Shown here piece after piece: positions 20,701 to 28,565 of a stretch of DNA of 59,286 nucleotides. The position numbers and the translations under genes are program-made. How positions within the stretch are numbered: position 1 is the first letter of the stretch; each line of letters begins with the position of its first letter. The notes under the pieces are model-generated. The model saw only the letters and a program-made list of their open reading frames with translations, was not told the origin of the DNA and did not search any database. Source of the DNA: Candidatus Binatia bacterium (GTDB taxonomy: Bacteria; Desulfobacterota; Binatia; Bin18); the NCBI GenBank assembly GCA_022824615.1, contig JAJDZM010000220.1:1-59286 (forward strand). The letters run 5' to 3'.

Positions 20701-20867
20701 GGGAGGCTGTAGCCCAGAGTACCATCCGGGTGACGACGCTGGGGGCGGAGTTCCGGCGGGGACTGCGGGGGACGTACACCCTGGAGGGCTTCCCGACCGA
20801 AGAGGAGCGTGTCACGATTGAGTGGCAGCAGAATCGGCAGAACTTCGGCATTACGGACGGGCCGTAG
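17742..20867 (+). CDS. secreted matrixin-like metalloprotease with Calx-beta, PPC and repeated C-terminal domains
   Basis: 1041 residues. N-terminal signal/anchor (FLLACILLVWL); a zinc protease domain with HEFGHVLSLDH at residues 184-194 and a Met-turn SAIMNS at ~203-208, as in M10-type peptidases. Three Calx-beta-like repeats follow (~232-595), then a Pro run and a Gly/Ser-rich linker (~597-630) and a pre-peptidase C-terminal (PPC) domain (~640-745, with TDVDYFAVEFP). The end holds two copies of a ~140-residue unit (from ~748 and ~898), each with SGWxC, AAYGTER and NGxGLLFNWN. No C-terminal sorting motif is obvious. The protein probably acts outside the cell or on its surface. The stop is followed at once by a receptor-tail relic. 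Confidence 0.85.
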   Translation: MRRKTDRAWLSKAAAGSFLLACILLVWLDESATYVQATNPVALGNPPLSWKSNETTLFLGLGCPSSPLTQWGPCWDDAAEAAAAEWNGAGARFQFRTERRSVDPCGTDSGRNTVVFADTVCGTAFGSETLALTSYLWNSSIDVSALTQTQVFFNTAPTWSTYTGSLQSDNFGQRIVDFYRVALHEFGHVLSLDHPDDAGQSVSAIMNSRVSDLYQLQTDDINGIRHIYGQDNRVPVSLSVSNSGEAAEGQAALTITATLTQANTSGSALSIPVRVRTTGTTAQAADYTVASSISIADTAITGTTPFTAANDANDEADEQVTVELGSPLPTDIKAGTPNHVTITLTDNDPTTATLSVPDTTATEGDTTATAELRLTLNRALVADESLDIPLQFSGGTPGADFTLALSGSPTGVTFSAGTVTFAGPNTGQSATVATLVLTAATDANATDETVTVSIPTASTGNAPKLTATNLDGGATGSGSGQISIADVTPVLTITPGSSPVTEGTAAAFTVTANPAPTTNLPVSLTVAQTGDFAAASAVGNNKSVTAPTAGSVTYTVATLDDQVDEANGAVTVTLTGNSGYTVGNPATATVTVHDDDEPPPPPPPPRGGGSSGDGGGGGSSGGGSGGGGATVRDTHGNRPRTATSVALTPQQRTPTQHGNLVSRTDVDYFAVEFPLPGLVWVETESTINTRGRLFDAEETPLAEDDNGGVRQNFRLGSAVEKGVHYISVDSPRGATGSYTLRIDYRPGYLEIPWAASTQSGISVISGWICDADVVEIIIDSTGQPEQTWEAAYGTERIDTLEECGDVDNGYGLLFNWNELGAGAHTVRTVVDGVVLAESPLTITTLGPESFRRGLSGTYPLADFPQPGDTTAVVWSEAQQNFVIAAGESRPGVGDTRGPYPQLQFENPGPGTYQSGVGVISGWACEAESVEVVITPEQGDTLRLEAAYGTERVDTLAPCGDVDNGFGLLFNWNRLGDGEHVVELLVDGEAVAQSTIRVTTLGAEFRRGLRGTYTLEGFPTEEERVTIEWQQNRQNFGITDGP

Positions 20868-20903
20868 GGCCAGCCTGTATCGCCCCCCATACTGGACTAT
20901 GGG

Positions 20904-20939
20904 GTCTTCTGCTACTTCAGGGTGTCATACTCATTCTGA
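20904..20939 (+). pseudogene. relic of a TonB-dependent receptor C-terminus
   Basis: Twelve codons read VFCYFRVSYSF and a TGA, matching the last residues of the intact receptors (GFYYFRASYSF). The DNA just after it (CTGAAACC...) and the start of the next receptor align with the junction between receptors one and two. It is the footprint of a fourth receptor end left after rearrangement. Confidence 0.75.
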
Positions 20940-20959
20940 AACCTGGCGTTCACGTACCG

Positions 20960-23611
20960 ATGAAGAAACTCGGGCAATACGGTCTCAAGAGTAAACGTGT
21001 CCTTCCAAGAGACATGAGATGCCGGACACGTTTACTCTTGCTGGTGGCGCTCCTGGTCTTGCTGATCTCAGCACCGGCCGGGGCGCAACAGGCTGAGCAG
21101 GGAGAGGAGATCGTCGGACTCGAAGAAATCCGGGTGGTCGGCTCCCGGTCGGCGAGCCGCTCCGCGGCGGATTCACCCGTGCCGGTGGACGTTATCGACG
21201 GCGACAGTCTCAGGCACTACGGTAGCACGGATATGAACGACCGGCTGGCCGCGACCGTCCCATCCTACAAGGTCTTTCAGTATGGCATCGGTGTTGAGGC
21301 CGCCCTGGTCCGGCCGGCCAAGCTGCGCGGCCTGCCGCCGGACTCGACCCTGGTGCTGGTCAACGGCAAACGCCGTCACCGCTCCTCCGCGATTACCCGC
21401 TGGAGTTATGGCTTGGCGAGCGGTTCGCATGGGACGGATATTGCCTCCATCCCGTCCATCGCCCTCAAGCGAGTGGAGGTCCTGCGCGACGGGGCTGGCG
21501 CGCAGTATGGGTCTGACGCGGTGGCCGGGGTGCTGAATTTCGTGTTGCGCGACGCGCCCGAGGGCGGCTCCCTGGAGACCAATCTGGGGCAATACTACCA
21601 CGGCGACGGCGACCGGCTGAATGTCGCGGCCAACATCGGCTTGCCGCTGACCGAGGCCGGCTTTGCCAACTTCAGCTTTGAGTTCACCAACGCGGATTCG
21701 ACCAACCGCAGCGTGCAGCGCGACGATGCCCGCCGCATGGTCGAGCACGGCAACGCCTTTATTCGCAGGTCCGCGGCCCAGCCCTGGGGCGCGCCGGACG
21801 TGAAGTACGACTATAAATTCTTCGGCAACCTCGGCCTGGACCTCGGCGACGACCATCAGCTGTACGCCTTCGGTAATTATGCGGAGCGCGAGATTGAAGA
21901 CACGTTCTACTGGCGCAATCCGGCCAGTTTTCCCGGTGTGTTCGCGAATGGCAATGAGTTGTTGGTCGCCGACCTGTCCGCAGACGGGATGTCCGGTAAC
22001 TGCCCGACGATCACGGCGAACGATTATGTGACGCACGGCCCGGTCGCTCTGGACCCGCTGATGGGCCGGGACGACTGCTACGCCCTGGCCCAGGCATTTC
22101 CGGGCGGGTTCACACCCCGGTTCCGGGGTGTGGTGAACGACTGGAGCCTCGTCTTCGGCCTGCGCGGGAGCCTGCGCAGCACCCTCACTCTGCTGGACGG
22201 CTGGCACTACGATATGAGCGCCGGGTTCGGTCAGAACCGTATGGACACCTACCTCAGGAACAGCGTGAATCCAAATCTGATCCGCTCCAAGTCAGCGATT
22301 CCAACCCGTTACAGAACCCGCAAGTATGAGGAGCGGGACAAAATTTTCAATCTGGACCTCTCCCGGCCATTCGACATCGGCCTGTTCGCTTCTCCGCTGA
22401 ACGTAGCCCTCGGCCTGGAGTACCGCGAAGAAACCTTTGAGAGCGGTACCGGGGAGCCGAATTCCTATTTGCGTGATGACGTGCTGGCCCGACAGGGTCT
22501 CGCGGTCGCGGTCTCCGGCCACCCGGGCACGTCGCCCCAGGAGGCGACCGAGGCCAGCCGGGACAGTTTCGGCGCGTATCTCGACCTGGAGGCCGATATC
22601 CTGACCGATGTGTTGCTTACCGCCGCCGGTCGGTTTGAACACCACGAAGGTATCGGGGAATCTCTCAATGGCAAGCTGGCCGCCCGGTGGAGTCTGCTGG
22701 ACGACTACCTGGCGCTGCGCGGCTCCATCGGGACGAACTTTCGGGCGCCAACCGTCGGGCAGGCCAACTATCGGAATATAACATCGAGCCTCAACGCCGA
22801 GACCGGCGAACTGAACTTGACGTATGTACTGTCGGGCAACGACCCGATTGCGCAGCAGAAGGGGGGCAAGCCGCTGAGCCCGGAACACTCAACCAGCTTC
22901 AGCCTCGGCGCGGTCATCACGCTCGGCAACCTGTCCGTCACCGCCGACTACTATAATATGGAGGTACGCCGGCGGATCATGCTGAGCCAGAATTTCCTCC
23001 TCACCGAGGCCGATAGAGCCGCCTTGGCCGCCGCCGGCATCGATCTCTTTATGCACAGGGGAGGGGGCGGTCAGGTCAGCTATTTCAACAACGACTTCAG
23101 CACCACGACCCAGGGGTTTGATGTCGTGGCGACCTACCCCCTGGAGTGGTTTGGCGGCAGGGCCGGCTCCAGCATGTTCACCTTTGCCGGGAACTGGAAT
23201 AATACCAAGGTCGATACGCGCAACCCGCAAATCACCAATGATCTGCGGGCCGCCCAGATTGAGAACACCGAGCCGGAGTTCCGCTTCACGCTGACCGCAG
23301 ATCATAGCTGGGGACCGTGGCGGTTGCTCACCCGGCTGCATTATTATGACGATTTCAAAGATTTCCCGATATTCAGGCCCGCGAACCCTGTCCACGCCCA
23401 CGCACGCGCCCTGCTCGACCTGGAAGCGTCCTATACTTTTTTCAGCGGTGCGTTCAACGGCGTGACCCTGGCGCTTGGCGCGCAAAACCTGTTTGATACG
23501 TATCCGACCAAAAGCAAGTATGCCGGCCGCCATGGCATGAAATACCCGGTCGTCTCGCCGTATGGGTATAATGGCGGGTTGTATTATCTGCGGGCGTCCT
23601 ACGCCTTCTGA
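20960..23611 (+). CDS. TonB-dependent outer-membrane receptor
   Basis: 883 residues from ATG 20960, which aligns with the start region of the middle receptor (shared YGLKSxRV); the 138-bp upstream open frame reads through the protease tail and receptor relic and is not likely coding. Signal peptide LLLLVALLVLLISAPAGAQQ, TonB-box-like LEEIRVVGSR, plug (PPDSTLVLVNGKRRH; LRDGAGAQYGSDAVAGVLNFVLRD) and a barrel ending YLRASYAF. It is closely similar in plug and periplasmic turns to the copy at 14412 but differs in predicted surface loops, so a related but distinct ligand is plausible. Confidence 0.92.
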   Translation: MKKLGQYGLKSKRVLPRDMRCRTRLLLLVALLVLLISAPAGAQQAEQGEEIVGLEEIRVVGSRSASRSAADSPVPVDVIDGDSLRHYGSTDMNDRLAATVPSYKVFQYGIGVEAALVRPAKLRGLPPDSTLVLVNGKRRHRSSAITRWSYGLASGSHGTDIASIPSIALKRVEVLRDGAGAQYGSDAVAGVLNFVLRDAPEGGSLETNLGQYYHGDGDRLNVAANIGLPLTEAGFANFSFEFTNADSTNRSVQRDDARRMVEHGNAFIRRSAAQPWGAPDVKYDYKFFGNLGLDLGDDHQLYAFGNYAEREIEDTFYWRNPASFPGVFANGNELLVADLSADGMSGNCPTITANDYVTHGPVALDPLMGRDDCYALAQAFPGGFTPRFRGVVNDWSLVFGLRGSLRSTLTLLDGWHYDMSAGFGQNRMDTYLRNSVNPNLIRSKSAIPTRYRTRKYEERDKIFNLDLSRPFDIGLFASPLNVALGLEYREETFESGTGEPNSYLRDDVLARQGLAVAVSGHPGTSPQEATEASRDSFGAYLDLEADILTDVLLTAAGRFEHHEGIGESLNGKLAARWSLLDDYLALRGSIGTNFRAPTVGQANYRNITSSLNAETGELNLTYVLSGNDPIAQQKGGKPLSPEHSTSFSLGAVITLGNLSVTADYYNMEVRRRIMLSQNFLLTEADRAALAAAGIDLFMHRGGGGQVSYFNNDFSTTTQGFDVVATYPLEWFGGRAGSSMFTFAGNWNNTKVDTRNPQITNDLRAAQIENTEPEFRFTLTADHSWGPWRLLTRLHYYDDFKDFPIFRPANPVHAHARALLDLEASYTFFSGAFNGVTLALGAQNLFDTYPTKSKYAGRHGMKYPVVSPYGYNGGLYYLRASYAF

Positions 23612-23619
23612 CTGATTCC

Positions 23620-23794
23620 GCTCCATTCCCCACCATAGCCCACTGCTCAATGCGAGCCGGGTACTTGCTGTGAGCGTGCGCCGAGGCCCCGCCAGGAATC
23701 GCCAACCGAGTTGGTGGCCGAGCCGCGCGTACTCTACTTTGATGGATTTGACGCAATGCTCCAGAGACGGAAGGGCTGGGTAGTGGTCGCTCAT
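23620..23794 (-). pseudogene. 5' fragment of an uncharacterised gene
   Basis: An ATG at 23794 opens a frame whose first ~45 codons look protein-like (LGHQLGWRFLAGPRRTL), a beginning I associate with a hypothetical protein family, but after about residue 45 the similarity breaks off at the end of the receptor gene. Treated as a truncated remnant; identification is weak. Confidence 0.35.
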
Positions 23795-23826
23795 GGTGTC
23801 CTATCGTAAACCATACTAGCCCGTAG

Positions 23827-23854
23827 GTCGGATTAGACTTAGGCGTAATCCAAC
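23827..23854. repeat. palindromic intergenic repeat, diverged copy
   Basis: GTCGGATTA (23827-23835) and TAATCCAAC (23846-23854) form a hairpin with one mismatch. Same repeat family as 11522-11547. Confidence 0.7.
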
Positions 23855-23941
23855 GCCGCCGAGATCGGTACTATCGCCGCAATGCGCCACGCCACCTCCG
23901 CAGAGTACAACACCTCCGCCAGTAGCAGCACCACTGGCGGC

Positions 23942-24238
23942 TCAGGGTGCATCTGCATGTTTCTCTCTGTTTTCATCCTCTTCCATCCAGGCGGGAAGGA
24001 TGCCTTTGTATAATACGTCCGGGTCAATGTCGGCTCCATTTTCCCACCGAATTGTCCCCATCCGAGCATCGACCTGGACCGAACGAAAGACTTGGGTATT
24101 GGTCCGAATTGGCTCAAAAATTGGGCCATGCAGGTAGGGTTCAAGGTCAATTTCCCGGCTCGTGTTGTCAGTGAAATCCAGACGGACCTTGAAATCCTCC
24201 AGCAGTTCGACAGTACGAATGCGTACCGGGCGCGGCAT
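23942..24238 (-). CDS. DUF2442 domain-containing protein
   Basis: 98 residues; the start has AGAAAGGAG upstream. The sequence shows the DUF2442 pattern: LEDFKVRLDFTDNTSREIDLEPYL then a C-terminal GTIRWENGADIDPDVLY. These proteins are commonly encoded behind a DUF4160 protein, and that is exactly the context here: the DUF4160 reading frame ends 18 bp upstream. The module is thought to be toxin-antitoxin-like, but no activity is established. The DUF4160 partner seems frameshifted, so this may be an orphan. Confidence 0.85.
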   Translation of the reverse strand: MPRPVRIRTVELLEDFKVRLDFTDNTSREIDLEPYLHGPIFEPIRTNTQVFRSVQVDARMGTIRWENGADIDPDVLYKGILPAWMEEDENREKHADAP

Positions 24239-24256
24239 GCGGTTGCTCCTTTCTGT

Positions 24257-24513
24257 TCAGTCCAACGGGTCAATCGGCTGGAGGGGAAGCCCGTGTCTCG
24301 CTCTTTCCCAATTCGTCCGCAGTTCCTGTCGATGCAGAGAAGCCCACTCGACCACAAAAGCTCGGGGACGACGCGGCAGTTTGCCGTCCAGGATTTCCAG
24401 CGTGTCAATTGCAAATGAAGCCTCATGCTCGGCGTACTCTGTATGAAAGTGCGCCGTCTGAGAATATTCCCCCTATATACGTGTGATGCATATGAGAAAA
24501 AGGCGGATGACAT
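24257..24513 (-). pseudogene. DUF4160 gene with apparent 5' frameshift
   Basis: Reading leftwards, the frame gives HFHTEYAEHEASFAIDTLEI, then LPRRPRAFVVEWASLHRQEL and a C-terminal PLQPIDPLD with TGA at 24259-24257, a clear DUF4160 C-terminal two-thirds. No start codon exists in this frame: a TAG lies ~10 codons upstream of HFH. The expected N-terminus seems to continue in another frame (from ATG 24491, ending near GGIFSDGA), implying a one-base loss near 24445-24450. The 5' limit is uncertain. It pairs with the DUF2442 gene downstream. Confidence 0.65.
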
Positions 24514-24521
24514 TCAGTGTC

Positions 24522-24541
24522 ACTCCCGCGCAAGCGGGAGT
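24522..24541. repeat. palindromic repeat ACTCCCGC-GCAA-GCGGGAGT
   Basis: Perfect 8-bp arms around GCAA, followed by CCAGG. It belongs to the widespread GTCATTCCCGCGCAAGCGGG type of intergenic repeat; a diverged half copy follows the IS30 element near 32590. Confidence 0.85.
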
Positions 24542-24583
24542 CCAGGGCTCTCTTGCATCAGAGAAGAAAATAGAGAGAATACA

Positions 24584-24629
24584 GCTAAGTGTTTGATTTT
24601 CATCGCTTTATTCTCCGACAGGCGAAAAA
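24584..24629. repeat. dispersed direct repeat, left copy
   Basis: About 45 bp starting GCTAAGT and ending AGGCGAAAA, recurring at 28413-28458 at roughly 80% identity by eye. The two copies lie in the same orientation on either side of the methylase and small membrane-protein genes. Confidence 0.6.
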
Positions 24630-24736
24630 ACACCAATTCACCGCCAATATCGTCCTCGTGCTCGTCGGTCTGCTTGTGGCGCTCGGGCTGGTCTCGAAGC
24701 TCTTGGGCAAGGAGGCGAGGGCAAGCGTTGTGCGTT

Positions 24737-24829
24737 TTATTTATGAGAACGGCTGCGGACGTATGTCACCGAAGCTCCGACGACGCCGATAAGCGCGATC
24801 AGCAACATTGTCCATTCAAACATTGTCAT
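24737..24829 (-). CDS. 30-residue single-pass membrane peptide
   Basis: Start ATG at 24829 with a perfect AAGGAGG six bases upstream, located inside the last codons of the 68-residue gene, which it overlaps by 14 bp; stop TAA at 24739-24737. The peptide starts MTMFEWTMLLIALIGVVG, i.e. one hydrophobic helix, and ends with a basic RSRSHK tail, which would be cytoplasmic. The strong ribosome site and the overlap with another small membrane-protein gene argue that it is translated. The family is not recognised; the function could be a helper subunit for its neighbour. Confidence 0.6.
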   Translation of the reverse strand: MTMFEWTMLLIALIGVVGASVTYVRSRSHK

Positions 24830-25022
24830 TTTTATCCTCCTTCAGTCCCCCTTCGAGCCGATAGGCCCACAGAAAGATCGAGGGCGTGCCTACTACGCCG
24901 AAGATCAAGACAAGCCAAGACTCCTGACTTCTGACCCAAGGACTGACGACGGTCAGCAGCGCTACGCCTTTTGCCAAATCGTAGAGGAACTTGGCTGCGC
25001 TTTCTCGTTGTCGTGGTGTCAT
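24816..25022 (-). CDS. small two-helix membrane protein, uncharacterised
   Basis: 68 residues. A basic N-terminal amphipathic segment is followed by two hydrophobic stretches (VALLTVVSPWV and WLVLIFGVVGTPSIFLWAY) and a charged tail LKEDKNDNV that carries the ribosome site of the next, overlapping 30-residue gene. It resembles tiny DUF6722-like inner-membrane proteins but I cannot assign it firmly. No clear Shine-Dalgarno precedes its ATG. It diverges from the methylase gene at 25260. Confidence 0.5.
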   Translation of the reverse strand: MTPRQRESAAKFLYDLAKGVALLTVVSPWVRSQESWLVLIFGVVGTPSIFLWAYRLEGGLKEDKNDNV

Positions 25023-25259
25023 GCTCGGGGAAAGTCTACTATAACAGGTCGTGCACTGACCAGAGTTATGCCCAAATCAAAGCCCAACCCCCCGTCCGGT
25101 CAGTCCCGGTTCTCGGGCGAGCAGAGCGCGACAGTGAACCCAGCGAATGACGGACGGTGACACAGCAGCATGATTTGCTCCGGTCCGTCCAGGACCCTCG
25201 TACTGTCCGCACTTGTCTGACAGGCCAGGATTGGTACAGTTCAGCGAAAAGATCAGTGT

Positions 25260-28196
25260 ATGCCCCGCCACCAAGGCCGCCAGACCGAACCCAGCGTCAA
25301 CACCGCCCTGGGCGAGCTCCTCAAGGGAATGCTGCCCGGCTGTACCGTGCGCTCTGAGCACACCCGGCTCATTGTCGGACATCCTGGGCTCCAGCTTGAC
25401 AATCTGATTACCGCCCCAGACCGGGCTCCCGTGGCCGTCGAAGCCGAATACCTGCCAGCACATAGTGTGGAACCCGAGGCGACCGCCCGGCTTGGTCTGC
25501 GGGTAGTAGGAGAACGCAATCCCATTGAGGCATCCATTGCCCTGCGTTACCCGCAAGATGTTGGCTATGCAGACGATTTGCGTACCGCCCTTTCCGGGGC
25601 TGAGTTGTCCTACGCGCTTTTTACCAGGCAAGGAGAAGACCTGACACGGTTTCCAGCTACGGGTTGGCTCACCGGCTCAGTCACCGACTTGGCGGACCTG
25701 CTTCGTCTAGCGTCCATTCCCCAACATGCCGTGGACACAGCGGCCACCGCCCTGGAAGAGGGTATTGACCGGGCAGTAACTATTCTGCACGACATGGCCG
25801 CAACCCGCCCGGCCATTGCTACGCATATCGCTGGCCTGTTGGGCATGGCCGACGTGCCTCAGACCCGCCGCATGGCCTGCGCCATTATCGCCAACGCACT
25901 GGTATTTCACGAGCGGTTGGCCGGGATGCACGAGGAGGTCAAGCCGCTGCATCTGGTATGCGGCCCGTCCGTGCCCAACCCCCAGGCGGAAATCCTGACT
26001 GCATGGTCCCATATTCTGGACATCAACTATTGGGCTATATTCGCCATTGCCCGCGATCTTGTGGCGCAGTTGCCGTCCGACACCGCGGCCCACATGCTCG
26101 GTACGCTCCACCAAACTGCTCAGCACATTACCACCGCGGGCGTGACCAACGCCCACGACCTGACCGGGCGTATCTTCCAGCGTTTGATTGCCGACCGCAA
26201 GTATCTGGCGACGTTCTACACCTTGCCCGCATCCGCGGCTCTGTTGGCACGCCTGGCGGTCGCCAAGCTAAACGGTGTGGACTGGGCGGATACCGACGCT
26301 ATCGCCAATCTGCGTGTTGGCGACTTTGCCTGTGGAACGGGCGCGCTCCTGTCCGCAGTGTATGAGCAGATTGCCACTCAGTATGAACGGACCGGCGGCA
26401 ACCCGGCGCAGTTGCACCCGGCCATGATGGAAGAAGTCTTGTATGGTTGCGACGTGATGCCGTCGGCAATTCACATTACCGGCTCGACGCTGTCCGGGAT
26501 GTGGCCACAGGTGCAATTCGGCAAATCGCGGCTATACACCCTGGCCTATGGCCGACAGCCGGACGACAGTGTGAGAATTGGTTCGCTGGAATTGCTGCAA
26601 TCCTCGGAGGCCATGACCTTGTTCAACACGAGCGATCCGGCCAAACGGACCGGCAGCGTGGGCGAGGAAACTGCATCTCAAATCATTACCGATATCGAAG
26701 ACCAAGGCTTTGACTTAGTAATAATGAATCCGCCGTTTACCCGAAATACAACCAACGAAGGGGCATATACCGATCAATTCAACGCTGCTTTTGCCGCCTT
26801 TGGCGCAAGTGATGCAGACCAAAGGGATATGGGAAAACGACTGACTTCACTCAAGAAGGATACTTGCTATCATGGAAACGCCGGTATCGCCTCGGCCTTT
26901 GTGGCATTAGCGCATCACAAGCTGAAACCTGGCGGTGTCCTCGCTTTGGTCCTGCCTTTGTCTGCCGCCTCCGGTCGGTCATGGCAGAGATTCCGAGAGA
27001 TGCTTACCCGGAGCTACAAGGGTGTAGCTGTTTTAAGCCTTGCAGCTAACGATGACGATATCTCCTTTTCCTCAGATACGGGCATGGCGGAATGCCTGAT
27101 TGTTGCCCGCAAGGCAGACTCGAATGTAGAGGCCCCGCATACGTCGCCTCACCCTCAGAGCCGAGGGCACTTTATATCGTTGAAGCGCCGGCCGCAGAGC
27201 TTTGCCCATGCTGCCGCCATTGCAACGGGTATTACGCGTTGTGAACATGTGAGGCGGATTGAAGACGGTCCATACGGCGGGACTCCACTGATGGTCGGGG
27301 GCGAATTCACTGGCGAGATGCTGACCGTTCCATGCGGCACGGACGGCGAGACATGGGCCGGCGTGCGCCTCGCGGACTCCTCTCTGGCTCAGACTGCCTA
27401 TGCGTTATCGCGCTCTCGCCTGTGGTTGCCTGGAAGAGCGTCTGCTCTTGAACTCAAAACCGCTTCGTTAGGTGTCTTGAGCAGGTTGGGTTTGCATCAC
27501 CGTGACATTGTCGGCCCTCCCCCGCGCGGTCCGTTCACAAAGGCAGATGCAAGTCCGACCGCCACCTATCCGGCACTGTGGAATCATAACGCTAAAAACG
27601 AGACGCAGATGGTCTGCGCTCCAGACTCGCAACTGCTGGTCAGACCGGGTCTGGAGGAGAAAGCGGCTCGGGTATGGGAAACCGCCAGCCATGCCCATAT
27701 CACCCTTGATTTCCGTTTCAACTCACAGCCACTGGCCACGGCAATTACCGAGCAGAAAAGCATAGGCGGGAGAGCATGGCCCAACGTCACGTTTCTTGAC
27801 AGACGCTTTGATATCACCTTTGCCGTGTGGTGCAATTCTACGCTGGGTCTCTTGTTGTATTGGTGGCACGCCAATCGCCAACAAGCCGGACGCGGGATTA
27901 CAGCCATACGGGCGGTGGAAACTCTACCCGTGCTCGATTTCCGCACGTTGAGCGCTGACCAGTTGTTGACGGCTGAGACTATTTTCAGCGAGTTTCGAGA
28001 TATGGAACTACTGTCGGCCTACTTAGCCGACGCCGACCCTAATCGTGCATTGCTCGACCGCCGTGTTGTCTGTGACCTGTTGGGCTTCGACGAGGATACC
28101 TACCACGCCGTGCGGCGCTTGGCCGCCAAATGGTGCGCCGAGCCGTCGGTGCATGGAGGGAAGGGGCGTCCGAAGGGGGCAGGGCTGGTGGTCTGA
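25260..28196 (+). CDS. N6-adenine DNA methylase-like protein (type I/IIG-like), standalone
   Basis: 978 residues. Methyltransferase motif I reads VGDFACGTGALL (~348-359) and motif IV NPPF at 490-493, as in gamma-class N6-adenine MTases (HsdM-like). The C-terminal ~350 residues (after about 620) resemble a target-recognition region. The first ~90 residues contain QLDNLITAPDRAPVAVEAEY, compatible with a PD-(D/E)XK-type nuclease core (D...ExE), so the protein could cleave as well as modify; this is inference. No HsdR or HsdS gene is adjacent. It is bracketed by related direct repeats at 24584 and 28413. Alternatives: an orphan methylase or a single-gene restriction system. Confidence 0.7.
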   Translation: MPRHQGRQTEPSVNTALGELLKGMLPGCTVRSEHTRLIVGHPGLQLDNLITAPDRAPVAVEAEYLPAHSVEPEATARLGLRVVGERNPIEASIALRYPQDVGYADDLRTALSGAELSYALFTRQGEDLTRFPATGWLTGSVTDLADLLRLASIPQHAVDTAATALEEGIDRAVTILHDMAATRPAIATHIAGLLGMADVPQTRRMACAIIANALVFHERLAGMHEEVKPLHLVCGPSVPNPQAEILTAWSHILDINYWAIFAIARDLVAQLPSDTAAHMLGTLHQTAQHITTAGVTNAHDLTGRIFQRLIADRKYLATFYTLPASAALLARLAVAKLNGVDWADTDAIANLRVGDFACGTGALLSAVYEQIATQYERTGGNPAQLHPAMMEEVLYGCDVMPSAIHITGSTLSGMWPQVQFGKSRLYTLAYGRQPDDSVRIGSLELLQSSEAMTLFNTSDPAKRTGSVGEETASQIITDIEDQGFDLVIMNPPFTRNTTNEGAYTDQFNAAFAAFGASDADQRDMGKRLTSLKKDTCYHGNAGIASAFVALAHHKLKPGGVLALVLPLSAASGRSWQRFREMLTRSYKGVAVLSLAANDDDISFSSDTGMAECLIVARKADSNVEAPHTSPHPQSRGHFISLKRRPQSFAHAAAIATGITRCEHVRRIEDGPYGGTPLMVGGEFTGEMLTVPCGTDGETWAGVRLADSSLAQTAYALSRSRLWLPGRASALELKTASLGVLSRLGLHHRDIVGPPPRGPFTKADASPTATYPALWNHNAKNETQMVCAPDSQLLVRPGLEEKAARVWETASHAHITLDFRFNSQPLATAITEQKSIGGRAWPNVTFLDRRFDITFAVWCNSTLGLLLYWWHANRQQAGRGITAIRAVETLPVLDFRTLSADQLLTAETIFSEFRDMELLSAYLADADPNRALLDRRVVCDLLGFDEDTYHAVRRLAAKWCAEPSVHGGKGRPKGAGLVV

Positions 28197-28565
28197 GGGA
28201 TGGCTGCTTCGGGGTTCGTTGGGTCAATAAAGTCCGTTGGGTTGATTGGGTTGATGAAGTCTGAAGCGGAAGGCAAGGCCGGGGTCGTGCGCTGGCAATC
28301 AAGCCCGGCCTTTGGCATACTGGTGAGGGGGAGTTGGCCCAAGGCGGGTGAGCCCTTCTCGGAAGAGCGCAAGCGGAGCAGCGGAGCAGATAGGAATAAG
28401 CTGGAGAAGCCGGCTAAGTATCTGATTTTTCTCGTTTCATTTTCCAAAAGGCGAAAATCCCACCACAATCCCACCCAAATCCCATCCAATCGGCTAAGTG
28501 GTTGAAATCATTAGGGTCGAAAAGAAAAAAGGGGGGAGGGGGTCGGAGAAAGGGGCGTATGACAG
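28197..28565. other. 369-bp gap with repetitive sequence
   Basis: No convincing gene. It begins with short GTTGGGT/GATTGGGTTGAT-type iterations (28216-28260), then holds the right copy of the GCTAAGT direct repeat (28413-28458), a further GCTAAGTGGTTGA fragment at 28494, and a purine-rich G-run region just before the ThDP enzyme gene. Confidence 0.6.
28413..28458. repeat. dispersed direct repeat, right copy
   Basis: Partner of the 24584-24629 copy in the same orientation, sharing GCTAAGT, GATTTT, TTCC and AGGCGAAAA blocks. Confidence 0.6.

Noticed and set aside
24589..24792. 67-codon plus-strand ORF with a hydrophobic stretch
   Set aside because: Its start lies within a dispersed repeat, it lacks a ribosome site and is antisense to the better supported 30-residue gene.
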